Positions 45,037-53,598 of a stretch of 64,000 nucleotides of DNA are shown here, one piece after another. Within the stretch, counting starts at the first letter, position 1. Each line of letters opens with the position of its first letter. Under the pieces are notes generated by a model. The model worked only from the letters and a program-made list of their open reading frames with translations, was not told the DNA's origin and made no database searches. The DNA is from Fibrobacterota bacterium (GTDB lineage: Bacteria > Fibrobacterota > Fibrobacteria > UBA5070). The translations under genes and the position numbers were made by a program. The stretch spans positions 747,400 through 811,399 of the forward strand of contig JADKBN010000002.1 of the NCBI GenBank assembly GCA_016715065.1, given 5' to 3'.

Positions 45037-47187
45037 ATGAATGTACGGTGCTTGTGGCTGGCTCTTGGAGCATCCAGTGCAATTTGGGCTGGCCCGGGAC
45101 CTGTTGGGTTGCCGAGCTTCATCGACTCGACGATTGGAAATTCCCAGACGACAACACATGGAGCCGAGCGACCTCGCCCCCAGAAGCCTGATGATGCTGT
45201 GTCCCCGGTCCAAAAAATGGTCAAGGGACTGGGAAATGCTCTACCGCTCTTCGGCATGGATTTCTTCCGAGACCCTGCGACGACCTACGCCCCATTGGAT
45301 CAGGTTTCTCCTCCGGCCGACTATAGAGTCTCGGTGGGGGATGCCCTCGATGTGAAGATCTGGGGGGCGGTCACCATGACCCAACGAGTGATCGTGGACG
45401 GGGCGGGGCAAATTTTTCTCCCTCAGGTCGGCCCTGTATCCATTGCTGGGGTTCGATTCGGGGACCTGGACGATCAGCTTAGGCTATCGGTCGGGAAGCA
45501 ATTCCGGAACTTCGAAGTTCAGGCGACACTGGCACGCCAAAAGAGCCTGCAAGTGTACGTGACGGGTGCTGTGCGGTCGCCGGGTGCTTACACTGTCTCC
45601 GGATTTTCCTCGCTCGTCAATGCGCTTTTGGTCAGCGGCGGTCCAACCAACCAGGGAACGCTACGGCAAGTGGAGTTGCGCCGTGGGGCGCTTTTGGTCG
45701 GCACCTTCGATCTGTACGCTCTGCTGTTGGATGGTGACAGGTCCCACGACCTATCGCTTCAGTCCGGGGATGTGATCCACATCCCTCCTGCTCACGGACA
45801 GGTGGCAATCGTCAATGGAGTCCTGAAGCCGGCGATCTATGAGATTAAACAAGGTGAAACATTGAAGGATCTCGTTCGCTGGGCAGGTGGCTTCGCATTG
45901 GGTACGAATGTGCGCGATGTCCGCAGGGAGCGCGTCGCTGGCGATTCTGGTTTGAAGGTCGATCGATTCCTTCTGGCTGATTCTGGCAAATCCTGCTTGC
46001 TGCGCGATGGAGACATCTTCGAATTTGCCAACAGCATCCCTAAGTTCGAGAATGCCGTGACCCTTCGGGGTCATGCTCGTCAAACAGGACGATTTCCCTG
46101 GAAGCAAGGTATGCGGGTTCGAGATCTCCTTCCGCAAGTTTCGGATCTGATTCCAGATCAATTCTGGAATCGGCTCAATGGGTTTTCTGAGGGTGCCGAT
46201 CTCACCACGGTCTCGCTGGAGCGGCGATTGAACATCAATTGGGAATACGCCATGGTGCAGCGCATGTCCGGAGACAGTCTACGCGTGGAGGTGATTCCGT
46301 TCCGTTTGGGGGATGCGATGCGCGACTCCTCGTCTTCGAGCAATCTCATGCTCGAGTCTGGCGATGTGGTCACGGTGTTCGGTGCTTCGGATCTAACCGT
46401 ACCAGTGCGGTTTCGCCCCATGTACGTGAAGCTGCAAGGCGAAGTCCAGAGGGGTGGCTTGTACAAGGTGCGATACGGAGAAACTCTAAAGGATGTGTTG
46501 AAGCGGGTGGGTGGATTGACTCCGCAGGCATTCTTGTTCGGATCCAAATTCTTAAGGGTCTCAACAAAAACAATCCAGAAAGCCAATTTCCGCGAAGTCG
46601 TTGATGAAATGGAACGTCAGTTCGAGGGCAGTGTCACAACGGTATTGTCTTCCGCGACCAGCACAGAAGAATCCAGATTGCTCCAGAATCAGGTGGATGC
46701 GCAGCGTCGTCGCTTCACGGAGCTTCGGCAGTTCGAGCCGGAAGGGCGTCTCGTGTTGGAGCTCAAGGAGCGGGAGAATCTTGGCATCGACGCGATCCCC
46801 GAAATCCAGCTCGAGGACGGGGATGTTTTTTACGTCCCGCCGGTGGCGAGCACCATCAGCGTTTTCGGAGAAGTCGCCAGGCAAAGCGCGTTCTTGTACC
46901 GACCAGGGCGGGATGTGGGCGATTACCTCTCCAATGCCGGAGGCGCCTCCAAGTACGCCGACAAGAGCCAGGCCTTTGTGATCCGAGCTGACGGAACATT
47001 GGTGGGCGAACAGGATTACGGATTCCTGTTCTGGCAGTTGCCGAGCATGTCTGTCCTGCCTGGAGATGCGATCGTATTGCCACGTAAACTGGAAACCACC
47101 AGGTGGATGGCGCAATTGAAGGATTGGACGCAGATCCTAGCGAACTTCGGATTGTCCGCGGCTGCCTTGGCAAGTTTGACCAGGTAA
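45037..47187 (+). CDS. Polysaccharide export protein with multiple SLBB domains (OPX/Wza family)
   Basis: 716 residues. Signal peptide (LWLALGASSAIWA) without a lipobox Cys. A poly-export domain (about 95-170: YRVSVGDALDVKIWGAV, DGAGQIFLPQVGPVSIAG) is followed by repeated SLBB domains: VYVTGAVRSPGAYTVSG, VNGVLKPAIYEIKQGETL, LRGHARQTGRFPWKQGM, LQGEVQRGGLYKVRYGETL and SVFGEVARQSAFLYRPG. This is the long OPX type. It should form the periplasmic/outer-membrane exit for the polysaccharide, fed by the Wzz-like protein at 51315. Confidence 0.9.
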   Translation: MNVRCLWLALGASSAIWAGPGPVGLPSFIDSTIGNSQTTTHGAERPRPQKPDDAVSPVQKMVKGLGNALPLFGMDFFRDPATTYAPLDQVSPPADYRVSVGDALDVKIWGAVTMTQRVIVDGAGQIFLPQVGPVSIAGVRFGDLDDQLRLSVGKQFRNFEVQATLARQKSLQVYVTGAVRSPGAYTVSGFSSLVNALLVSGGPTNQGTLRQVELRRGALLVGTFDLYALLLDGDRSHDLSLQSGDVIHIPPAHGQVAIVNGVLKPAIYEIKQGETLKDLVRWAGGFALGTNVRDVRRERVAGDSGLKVDRFLLADSGKSCLLRDGDIFEFANSIPKFENAVTLRGHARQTGRFPWKQGMRVRDLLPQVSDLIPDQFWNRLNGFSEGADLTTVSLERRLNINWEYAMVQRMSGDSLRVEVIPFRLGDAMRDSSSSSNLMLESGDVVTVFGASDLTVPVRFRPMYVKLQGEVQRGGLYKVRYGETLKDVLKRVGGLTPQAFLFGSKFLRVSTKTIQKANFREVVDEMERQFEGSVTTVLSSATSTEESRLLQNQVDAQRRRFTELRQFEPEGRLVLELKERENLGIDAIPEIQLEDGDVFYVPPVASTISVFGEVARQSAFLYRPGRDVGDYLSNAGGASKYADKSQAFVIRADGTLVGEQDYGFLFWQLPSMSVLPGDAIVLPRKLETTRWMAQLKDWTQILANFGLSAAALASLTR

Positions 47188-47245
47188 ACTCCTCGTGAGC
47201 AGGGCAATCGTTCCTGCTCCAACCATTCATTCGGAGACGTGCTCG

Positions 47246-48328
47246 ATGATTTCAGCGGTATTGATCGGTTGTGGTCAGATTAGTTCAAATCACTTGTCCG
47301 CGATGCTTGGGATTCCGGACCGGGTGAGACTCGATGCGGTCTGCGATGGAATGGCAGAGCGTGCGGAAGCCTTGGCTTTGAAATGCGAAGCCCAGTCGAG
47401 GCGCAAGCCGTTGGTTTTTTCCGACGCTAAAGAAATGCTAAGCGCTGTGAAGCCGCAGTTCGTGGCGATCGCGACAGGCTCTGGAAGCCACACGATTCTT
47501 GCGAATCTTGCGCTCGATGCGGGATGCCACGTCATGATCGAAAAGCCGATCGGCCTTTCCCTGCAGGAATCGCGGGCGGTCGTGGAAAAGGCTCGCCTCA
47601 AGGGGTTGCAGATCTCCGTTTGTTTCGTGAATCGCTTCCATGCCCATGTCCAGAGGCTCAAACAGGCCATCGACGCGGGTCGTTTGGGACGGATTCTGCA
47701 CGCAGCCGTTCAGGCGCGTTGGAATCGCGGGAACAGCTATTACACGGATGCGCTTTGGCGGGGAACATGGGCACAGGACGGTGGAGCGTTGATGAACCAG
47801 TGCATCCATGGAATCGACGCGATGCAATGGCTGATCGGAGATCAGATCGCTCGGATCCATGGGGTGACCAGGCGGTTCCAGCGGCCGATCGAGAGCGAAG
47901 ATTTCGGTTGCGGGATCGTGGAATTCCGCGGCGGGGCCGTCGCCGTGATCGAAGGAACCGTCAATGCGTTTCCCAACAACGTGGAAGAACGCCTGAGCAT
48001 CTTCGGGGAGAAGGGCACGGTGATCCTCTCCGGCCCTAGCTTGAAAAAGCTCGAGACCTGGCGTGTCGACGGCGACGACGAAACCACGGTCCTGGCCGAG
48101 GCTGGTACCGCCGGGCCTGTGGGACATGGTCCGCTGTATCTGGATTTTTTCAATTCACTCGAGGCTGGGAATCCTTCCGTGATCGGCTTCGACGAGGGAC
48201 TCCGCTCTCTCGAATTGATTCTGGGACTCTACAAGTCCATGAAAGACGGACACCCAGTCGAGTTCCCATTGGGGGATTTCTCGACGGTGGATATGGCTGG
48301 TGTACTCGACCCCAAAAGGAAGGATTGA
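47246..48328 (+). CDS. wbpB: UDP-N-acetylglucosaminuronate 3-dehydrogenase, WbpB/WlbA-like
   Basis: 360 residues. Gfo/Idh/MocA fold with ISAVLIGCGQISSNHL and EKPIGLSLQES. WbpB oxidises C3 of UDP-GlcNAcA. The assignment rests on position directly before WbpE-, WbpD- and WbpA-like genes. Features such as GTWAQDGGALMNQCIHGIDAM suit WlbA-type enzymes. ATG 47246 begins the Rossmann strand; ATG 47195 would add 17 residues. Confidence 0.85.
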   Translation: MISAVLIGCGQISSNHLSAMLGIPDRVRLDAVCDGMAERAEALALKCEAQSRRKPLVFSDAKEMLSAVKPQFVAIATGSGSHTILANLALDAGCHVMIEKPIGLSLQESRAVVEKARLKGLQISVCFVNRFHAHVQRLKQAIDAGRLGRILHAAVQARWNRGNSYYTDALWRGTWAQDGGALMNQCIHGIDAMQWLIGDQIARIHGVTRRFQRPIESEDFGCGIVEFRGGAVAVIEGTVNAFPNNVEERLSIFGEKGTVILSGPSLKKLETWRVDGDDETTVLAEAGTAGPVGHGPLYLDFFNSLEAGNPSVIGFDEGLRSLELILGLYKSMKDGHPVEFPLGDFSTVDMAGVLDPKRKD

Positions 48329-48329
48329 G

Positions 48330-49418
48330 ATGGAATTCTGCGACCTCTCCGCGCAATATCTGGCATATAAGACAGAAATCGACAAGACGATGGCCTCGGT
48401 GATCGCCTCGACGGCCTTCATCAACGGACCCGAAGTGAAGGCACTCGAACAGGAGCTTGTCGCTTTCTCGGGAGCCCCCTACGCGATCGCCTGCGCCAAC
48501 GGGACCGATGCGCTTCAAGTGCCACTGATGGCCTTGGGAGTGGGGCCCGGCGACGAAATCATCGTGCCCGACTTCACGTTCTTCGCCACGGCCGAAGTCG
48601 TATCTGTTGTCGGCGCCACACCGGTGTTCGCGGACATCGATCCGGTGACGTTCAACATCACAGTGGACACGATCCGTCCGTTGATCACCAAGAAGACCAA
48701 GGGGATCATTCCCGTCTCCCTGTATGGGCAGATGCCTGATCTCGACGCGATCGCGTCCCTGGCTCGCGAGCACGGGCTCTGGGTCATGGAGGACGGAGCC
48801 CAGTCCTTCGGGGCAACCCGCGGTACTCGTCGTTCGACCTCGGTCACAGAACTCGCGACGACATCGTTCTTCCCAGCCAAGCCGCTGGGATGCTACGGCG
48901 ACGGCGGAGCTATTTTCTGTCAAGATGAGGCTTTGGCATCCCGCATCCGGGTCATCTGCAACCATGGACAGGTCAAGCGCTACCATCATGGCGTCGTCGG
49001 AATCAACAGTCGATTGGACAGCATCCAAGCAGCCATCCTGCGCGTGAAGTTGCGCCACTTCCAGGACGAACTCGTCGCCCGCGATCGTGTCGCGAGCCTC
49101 TACACCGAGCGACTTCGTGGCGTGGTCTCGACACCCGTGGTCGGGCCCGGCTGTTTTTCCGCGTGGGCGCAGTACACCATCCGGGTCCCCAACCGGGAGA
49201 AGGTCCAGGCGCACCTCCAGTCCAAGGGCATTCCCACCGCCGTCCACTATCCCGTGCCCCTGCATCGCCAGGAAGTGTTCGCGCATCTTGGGGTTACGGA
49301 TGAGCGTTGTCCGATCGCGTCCAAGGCGTCCCAGGAAGTCATGTCCCTGCCGATGCATGCGTTCCTCACGGAAGCCCAAGTCGACGAAGTCGCTGCGGCC
49401 GTTAAGGAGGCGCTATGA
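48330..49418 (+). CDS. wbpE: UDP-3-keto-GlcNAcA aminotransferase, WbpE/WlbC-like (copy 2)
   Basis: 362 residues. PLP lysine K184 in SFFPAKPLGCYGDGGAIF; EDGAQSFGA; NGTDALQVPLMALG. It adds an amino group at C3 of the WbpB product. AAGGAAGG upstream supports ATG 48330. Only 1 bp separates it from wbpB, and its stop overlaps the acetyltransferase start (ATGA). It is a paralogue of the gene at 42624. Confidence 0.9.
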   Translation: MEFCDLSAQYLAYKTEIDKTMASVIASTAFINGPEVKALEQELVAFSGAPYAIACANGTDALQVPLMALGVGPGDEIIVPDFTFFATAEVVSVVGATPVFADIDPVTFNITVDTIRPLITKKTKGIIPVSLYGQMPDLDAIASLAREHGLWVMEDGAQSFGATRGTRRSTSVTELATTSFFPAKPLGCYGDGGAIFCQDEALASRIRVICNHGQVKRYHHGVVGINSRLDSIQAAILRVKLRHFQDELVARDRVASLYTERLRGVVSTPVVGPGCFSAWAQYTIRVPNREKVQAHLQSKGIPTAVHYPVPLHRQEVFAHLGVTDERCPIASKASQEVMSLPMHAFLTEAQVDEVAAAVKEAL

Positions 49419-49993
49419 GCCAGGCCGCCTATTTCGTGCACCCATCCTCCTTCCTCGACGACGGTGCCGAGGTGGGAGAGGGAACCAAAATCTGGCATTT
49501 CAGCCACGTGTTGGCGGGGGCGAAGATCGGCAAGCGTTGTTCGCTGGGTCAGAATGTGAATGTCGGTGACCGCGCGGTCCTGGGCGACAACGTCCGCGTC
49601 CAGAACAACGTGTCGATCTACGACGATGTGGAGATCGAAGACGACGTTTTCTGCGGTCCGAGCTGCGTGTTCACGAATGTGGTCAATCCGCGTGCGTTCG
49701 TCAGTCGCAAGCACGACTATCGCACCACGCGCATCCGCAAGGGTTCGTCGATCGGTGCGAACGCCACCATTGTCTGTGGAGTGACTCTTGGCGAATATTG
49801 CTTCATCGGAGCGGGCGCCGTGGTCACCCGCGATGTTCCAGACTTCGCTCTGATGGTCGGGACACCGGCCAGAAGAAAAGGCTGGGTCTGCAAATGTGGC
49901 ATCCCCCTCAAGTCCGAGGGGCTGATCTGTCCGGAATGCGGCGCGAAATATCAACTCGAGGCGGGGATCCTTTCTGCCCGCAAGGAGGAATGA
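49415..49993 (+). CDS. wbpD: UDP-GlcNAc3NA N-acetyltransferase, WbpD/WlbB-like, with C-terminal zinc ribbon
   Basis: 192 residues. Left-handed beta-helix hexapeptide repeats (GEGTKIWHFSHVLAGAKIGKRCSLGQNVNVGD) with the WbpD-specific VFTNVVNPRAF and RKHDYRTTRI. It acetylates the new C3 amine. The last ~35 residues add CKCGIPL...CPECGAKY, a four-cysteine zinc ribbon that is not needed for the fold. It overlaps its neighbours on both sides. Confidence 0.9.
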   Translation: MSQAAYFVHPSSFLDDGAEVGEGTKIWHFSHVLAGAKIGKRCSLGQNVNVGDRAVLGDNVRVQNNVSIYDDVEIEDDVFCGPSCVFTNVVNPRAFVSRKHDYRTTRIRKGSSIGANATIVCGVTLGEYCFIGAGAVVTRDVPDFALMVGTPARRKGWVCKCGIPLKSEGLICPECGAKYQLEAGILSARKEE

Positions 49994-51318
49994 TGAGAGA
50001 GCTTGCAGCGCAATTACTGAAGAAGATCGAAGAAAATCGTGCCGTTCTCGGCGTGGTCGGGCTCGGGTACGTGGGACTGCCGTTGGCGGTGACCTTCGCT
50101 CGCAAGGGCGTGCGCGTGGTTGGCTTCGAAAAGAGCCAAGCCAAAGCCGCATCCGTGAATAAGGCGGAGAATTACATCGGCGACGTGAAGGACCAGGATC
50201 TCAAGGATTGCATCGGGAAGGGGATGCTCTCGGCGACGACGGATTTCTCCAGGATCGCCGAATGCGACGCCGTGATGATCTGCGTACCGACCCCGTTGGA
50301 CGTCTTCAAGAAGCCGGACATGAGCTACATCGAAGGCTCCTGCGTGGAAATCGGGAAGAATCTTCGCAAGGGGACGTTGGTCAGCCTGGAGTCCACGACC
50401 TACCCCACCACCACGGAAGATTTCATGTTGCCGATCCTCGAGAGGGAATCGGGAATGAAAGCTGGTGACGATTTCTGGCTTTGCTTCAGTCCGGAGCGGG
50501 TGGATCCAGGGAACGCCGATTACAAGACGGAGAATACGCCGAAGATCGTGGGCGGCATGGGCGAGGAGGCGCAAGCGATCGCCATGGCCATCTACAGCAA
50601 GGCGATCCTTCATCCCTATCCGGTCAGCAGTCCGAGAGCGGCGGAGATGGTGAAGATCCTGGAGAACACCTATCGGCTCGTCAACATTTCGATGATCAAC
50701 GAGATCGCGTTGCTCGCAGGGAAGATGGGCATCAACATCTGGGAAGTCATCGATGCGGCGAAGACCAAGCCGTACGGATTCCAGGCTTTCTATCCCGGAC
50801 CGGGCATCGGGGGGCATTGCATTCCGCTGGACCCATTCTACCTGGAACACATCGCCAAGCAGTTCAATTTCGGCTTGACCATGATCCATGCCGCCGGTTC
50901 GATCAACGATCTCATGCCCTACCGCATGATGAACAAGATCAGCTACGCGTTGAACCGACACAAGAAAGCCATGAATGGATCGACGGTCCTGTTCTTGGGC
51001 GTCGCCTACAAAGCGGACATCGACGATGCCCGCGAGTCCCCTGCGCTCATGGTGATGGACGAGTGTCGCAAGAAGGGCGCGAACATCATTTTCCACGATC
51101 CATTCATTCCCGAGAAAGCCGTTTCCGAGCACGGGAACGAATATGTCGGGCATCCGCTCACGGACAAGCTGCTGGAGGACGCCGATTGCGTGGTGATCAC
51201 CACCGCCCACAAGGCGATCGACTATGAAGCGGTCGTTTCCAAGTCAAAACTTGTTGTCGACCTGCGGAACGCTCTGAAGGCGGGTGGTCGGCCGGATGGA
51301 AAGGTGTTCAAGCTGTGA
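49993..51318 (+). CDS. wbpA: UDP-N-acetylglucosamine 6-dehydrogenase, WbpA-like
   Basis: 441 residues. Two-step NAD-dependent oxidation of UDP-GlcNAc to UDP-GlcNAcA, the first step of the cassette. NAD motif VVGLGYVGLPLAV, catalytic Cys276 in GPGIGGHCIPLDP, and LFLGVAYKADIDDARESPA in the C-terminal domain. Of the paired ATGs at 49990 and 49993, the second has better spacing from AAGGAGG (49982-49988). It overlaps the Wzz-like gene by 4 bp. Confidence 0.93.
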   Translation: MRELAAQLLKKIEENRAVLGVVGLGYVGLPLAVTFARKGVRVVGFEKSQAKAASVNKAENYIGDVKDQDLKDCIGKGMLSATTDFSRIAECDAVMICVPTPLDVFKKPDMSYIEGSCVEIGKNLRKGTLVSLESTTYPTTTEDFMLPILERESGMKAGDDFWLCFSPERVDPGNADYKTENTPKIVGGMGEEAQAIAMAIYSKAILHPYPVSSPRAAEMVKILENTYRLVNISMINEIALLAGKMGINIWEVIDAAKTKPYGFQAFYPGPGIGGHCIPLDPFYLEHIAKQFNFGLTMIHAAGSINDLMPYRMMNKISYALNRHKKAMNGSTVLFLGVAYKADIDDARESPALMVMDECRKKGANIIFHDPFIPEKAVSEHGNEYVGHPLTDKLLEDADCVVITTAHKAIDYEAVVSKSKLVVDLRNALKAGGRPDGKVFKL

Positions 51319-52409
51319 TCCTTCTGGAGCAAGCGAAGTTCCTGTTCACAAAGCTCAAGGAAGAGTTCCTCCGTCGATTCGGCTGGCCGCTTGTCGTGCT
51401 GGCCTTCGTCGGAGGCTTCCTCGGCGTGGTGCTTTCGATGTTCGTCCATCCGAAGTTCGAGTCCCAGGCCGTGTTGATGAGCCCCAAGGAGGTCTCGGTC
51501 TTCCCCGGCGCAGCGGCCCTCATGGGTGGATTCAACCCGGGCGCAGCGCTTTCGATGAAGGATCCGAACGAGCAGTACATCGGGATGTTGAGGTCTCGAA
51601 CGATTCTTGACTCCATCATCGCCAAGTTTCGGCTGTCGGAGGTGTATAGAGAGCCGATGATGTCGAAGGTTCGCAAGCGACTGCTAGGTGATAGCCACAT
51701 TTCGGCGGGCAAGGATGGGTTGATCTACATCAAGGTCGTTTCCGAAGATCCCGAACTTTCGGCGAACATCTCCAACGAATTCGTTCGCCAGCTCAAGCAG
51801 ATCCTGTACGGGTTCAACTCCGAAAACAGCCGTCGCCGCATCGAAGGACTGGGCCGACAAAAGGAAGTGCAGGAGCGTCGGATGCAGGAGGTGAAAGCGA
51901 AGCTCGAGAAGTTCGCGACCTCAGCCAAGCTGAGCGGAACTCAGGGTGGTATCCAGCTCAGGTTCGGTGAAATCGCCTCGGGAAAGCAGACATACGAGAG
52001 GCTCAAGATCGAGGTCGCTTCCCTTCGGCAGATCTACACGGAGGACAATCCGATTCTCAAACAGAAGGTGTTCGAGCTGGCTTCCGTGAGCGAAATGCTC
52101 AAGGACAACCGGTTGGATGCACCCGGAAAAATGGTGGAGCTCGAGTCTCGACTGGATTCGCTCCAGATCGAGGAAAAACTGCTGTCAGCGTATTACGAGG
52201 TCCTTGCCAAGAGCTTCGAAATGGAAAAACTCGAAGACCAGGTGGGTACCTACCGGGTGGATGTGGTGGAAACCGCGGTTCCAGCCGAAGAAAAGATGTA
52301 TCCGAGAAAAGGACGGTTCGGAATGGGTGGGATGCTCCTGGGAATGATGCTCGGTTTCGGAGTGGCATTCTTGAGACAGCAGCAGCGGGGAACGGTTGAG
52401 GCTGGCTAA
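51315..52409 (+). CDS. Wzz-like chain-length determinant protein (no kinase domain)
   Basis: 364 residues. N-terminal membrane helix (WPLVVLAFVGGFLGVVLSMFV), a long periplasmic region with coiled coils (about 165-310) and a second helix near 335-352 (GMGGMLLGMMLGFGVAFL) preceded by the Pro-containing VPAEEKMYPRKGR, the PCP layout. There is no Walker motif, so any tyrosine kinase would be a separate protein. The start is GTG 51315, overlapping the wbpA stop (GTGA). Confidence 0.87.
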   Translation: MILLEQAKFLFTKLKEEFLRRFGWPLVVLAFVGGFLGVVLSMFVHPKFESQAVLMSPKEVSVFPGAAALMGGFNPGAALSMKDPNEQYIGMLRSRTILDSIIAKFRLSEVYREPMMSKVRKRLLGDSHISAGKDGLIYIKVVSEDPELSANISNEFVRQLKQILYGFNSENSRRRIEGLGRQKEVQERRMQEVKAKLEKFATSAKLSGTQGGIQLRFGEIASGKQTYERLKIEVASLRQIYTEDNPILKQKVFELASVSEMLKDNRLDAPGKMVELESRLDSLQIEEKLLSAYYEVLAKSFEMEKLEDQVGTYRVDVVETAVPAEEKMYPRKGRFGMGGMLLGMMLGFGVAFLRQQQRGTVEAG

Positions 52410-53598
52410 TCGATTCGGCTGGGTTCTGGGAGGAAATCTTGTCTCCCAAGCCGCATTGTTTTTCCTCATCCCGTTGGTCGTGTCGTTTTTCGGTGCGAAG
52501 GTTTACGGAAACTGGATCTGGGGGGTGGCGCTGGCGAACATTTGCCTGCCTCTGATGACCCTCCGGCTCGAGCTGTTCGCGATGGCCAGCCGAGACCGGG
52601 AAGCGGTGGCTTCTGCAGGAGTTGTCGTTGTTGGCATGATCGTGCTGGTTTGCCTGGTTTTCCTTCTGGCGGACGCTCTGTTCGATGTCAATGCTTCTGG
52701 TATATCTGTTACGGGAGTTGTCGCACTCCTTGCTGGAAACGCGATGTTCACCTTCTCCAACGCTCTGTTGAGCGAGGAAGGCCTCGTGAAGTCGCAGGCG
52801 ATTCTGAAAATCGTCCGCGTGGTTGTCGGGGTGGCTGTTTGCGGACTTCTCGGCTGGTTGATAGGACGGAGAGCGGAAGCCATCTACTTGGGAATGACCT
52901 CCGGCTTTTTCGTGGCGCTGGGGATAACCGCGTGGAACCTTTCTCGGAGCCGTTGGAAGATGCCGGCTTCTTTGCCCGATCGCGCTCAGTGGCGGGAAAT
53001 GAAGCCGTTTGTGGTTTTCAACGTTCCTCATTCCTGGGTGGGAGCGCTTGGCTCAAACATCCCGATCGTTTTCATCGGTCATCGATACGGACCTGTGGCT
53101 GCGAGCTACTACGGCTTGGCTTGGCAGTACCTTATTTCGCCGGTCCAGGTGATCGCGACAAGCTTTTCCCAATCCGCATTGCAGGACGGCAGAGGTGGTT
53201 TCGGATCACGGCAGACGAAGCTGATCCTCGCGACAGCAGGCTTCACCCTGTTTCTAGCTTTCGTTCTCAGTTTCCTATATGAATGGCTGGGATCGGTCTT
53301 CACCGCGCAGTTCGGGATCACGCCAGGGGCCCTTGAAGCCATCTTGGTCTTTTGCGCTTGCGCACCGATGGTGCTCATGCTGGGCTCGATGGCCTATGTG
53401 CCGATCCTTCTTGGGAAGCAAAAGGAGAATCTTGTCTTCGAATTGGTCTATCTCGTGGCGATCTCTTCGGTTTGTGGAATATCGATCTTTGCCGGACTTG
53501 GATTCGAGATCTTCATCGTGCTGGTCGGAGTGGCGTTGATCCTGTCACGGACCTTTCAGCTTTTCTGGCTGTATCGGCTGGTGGCTTCCGATGCGTAG
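52396..53598 (+). CDS. Wzx-like polysaccharide flippase (MOP superfamily)
   Basis: 400 residues with about twelve hydrophobic helices, starting FGWVLGGNLVSQAALFFLIPLVVSFFG, as in Wzx/RfbX proteins. It should move undecaprenyl-linked repeat units to the periplasmic side. The start is TTG 52396, overlapping the previous gene by 14 bp, with GGGGAA upstream. It overlaps the next gene by 8 bp. Confidence 0.87.
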   Translation: MRLANRFGWVLGGNLVSQAALFFLIPLVVSFFGAKVYGNWIWGVALANICLPLMTLRLELFAMASRDREAVASAGVVVVGMIVLVCLVFLLADALFDVNASGISVTGVVALLAGNAMFTFSNALLSEEGLVKSQAILKIVRVVVGVAVCGLLGWLIGRRAEAIYLGMTSGFFVALGITAWNLSRSRWKMPASLPDRAQWREMKPFVVFNVPHSWVGALGSNIPIVFIGHRYGPVAASYYGLAWQYLISPVQVIATSFSQSALQDGRGGFGSRQTKLILATAGFTLFLAFVLSFLYEWLGSVFTAQFGITPGALEAILVFCACAPMVLMLGSMAYVPILLGKQKENLVFELVYLVAISSVCGISIFAGLGFEIFIVLVGVALILSRTFQLFWLYRLVASDA

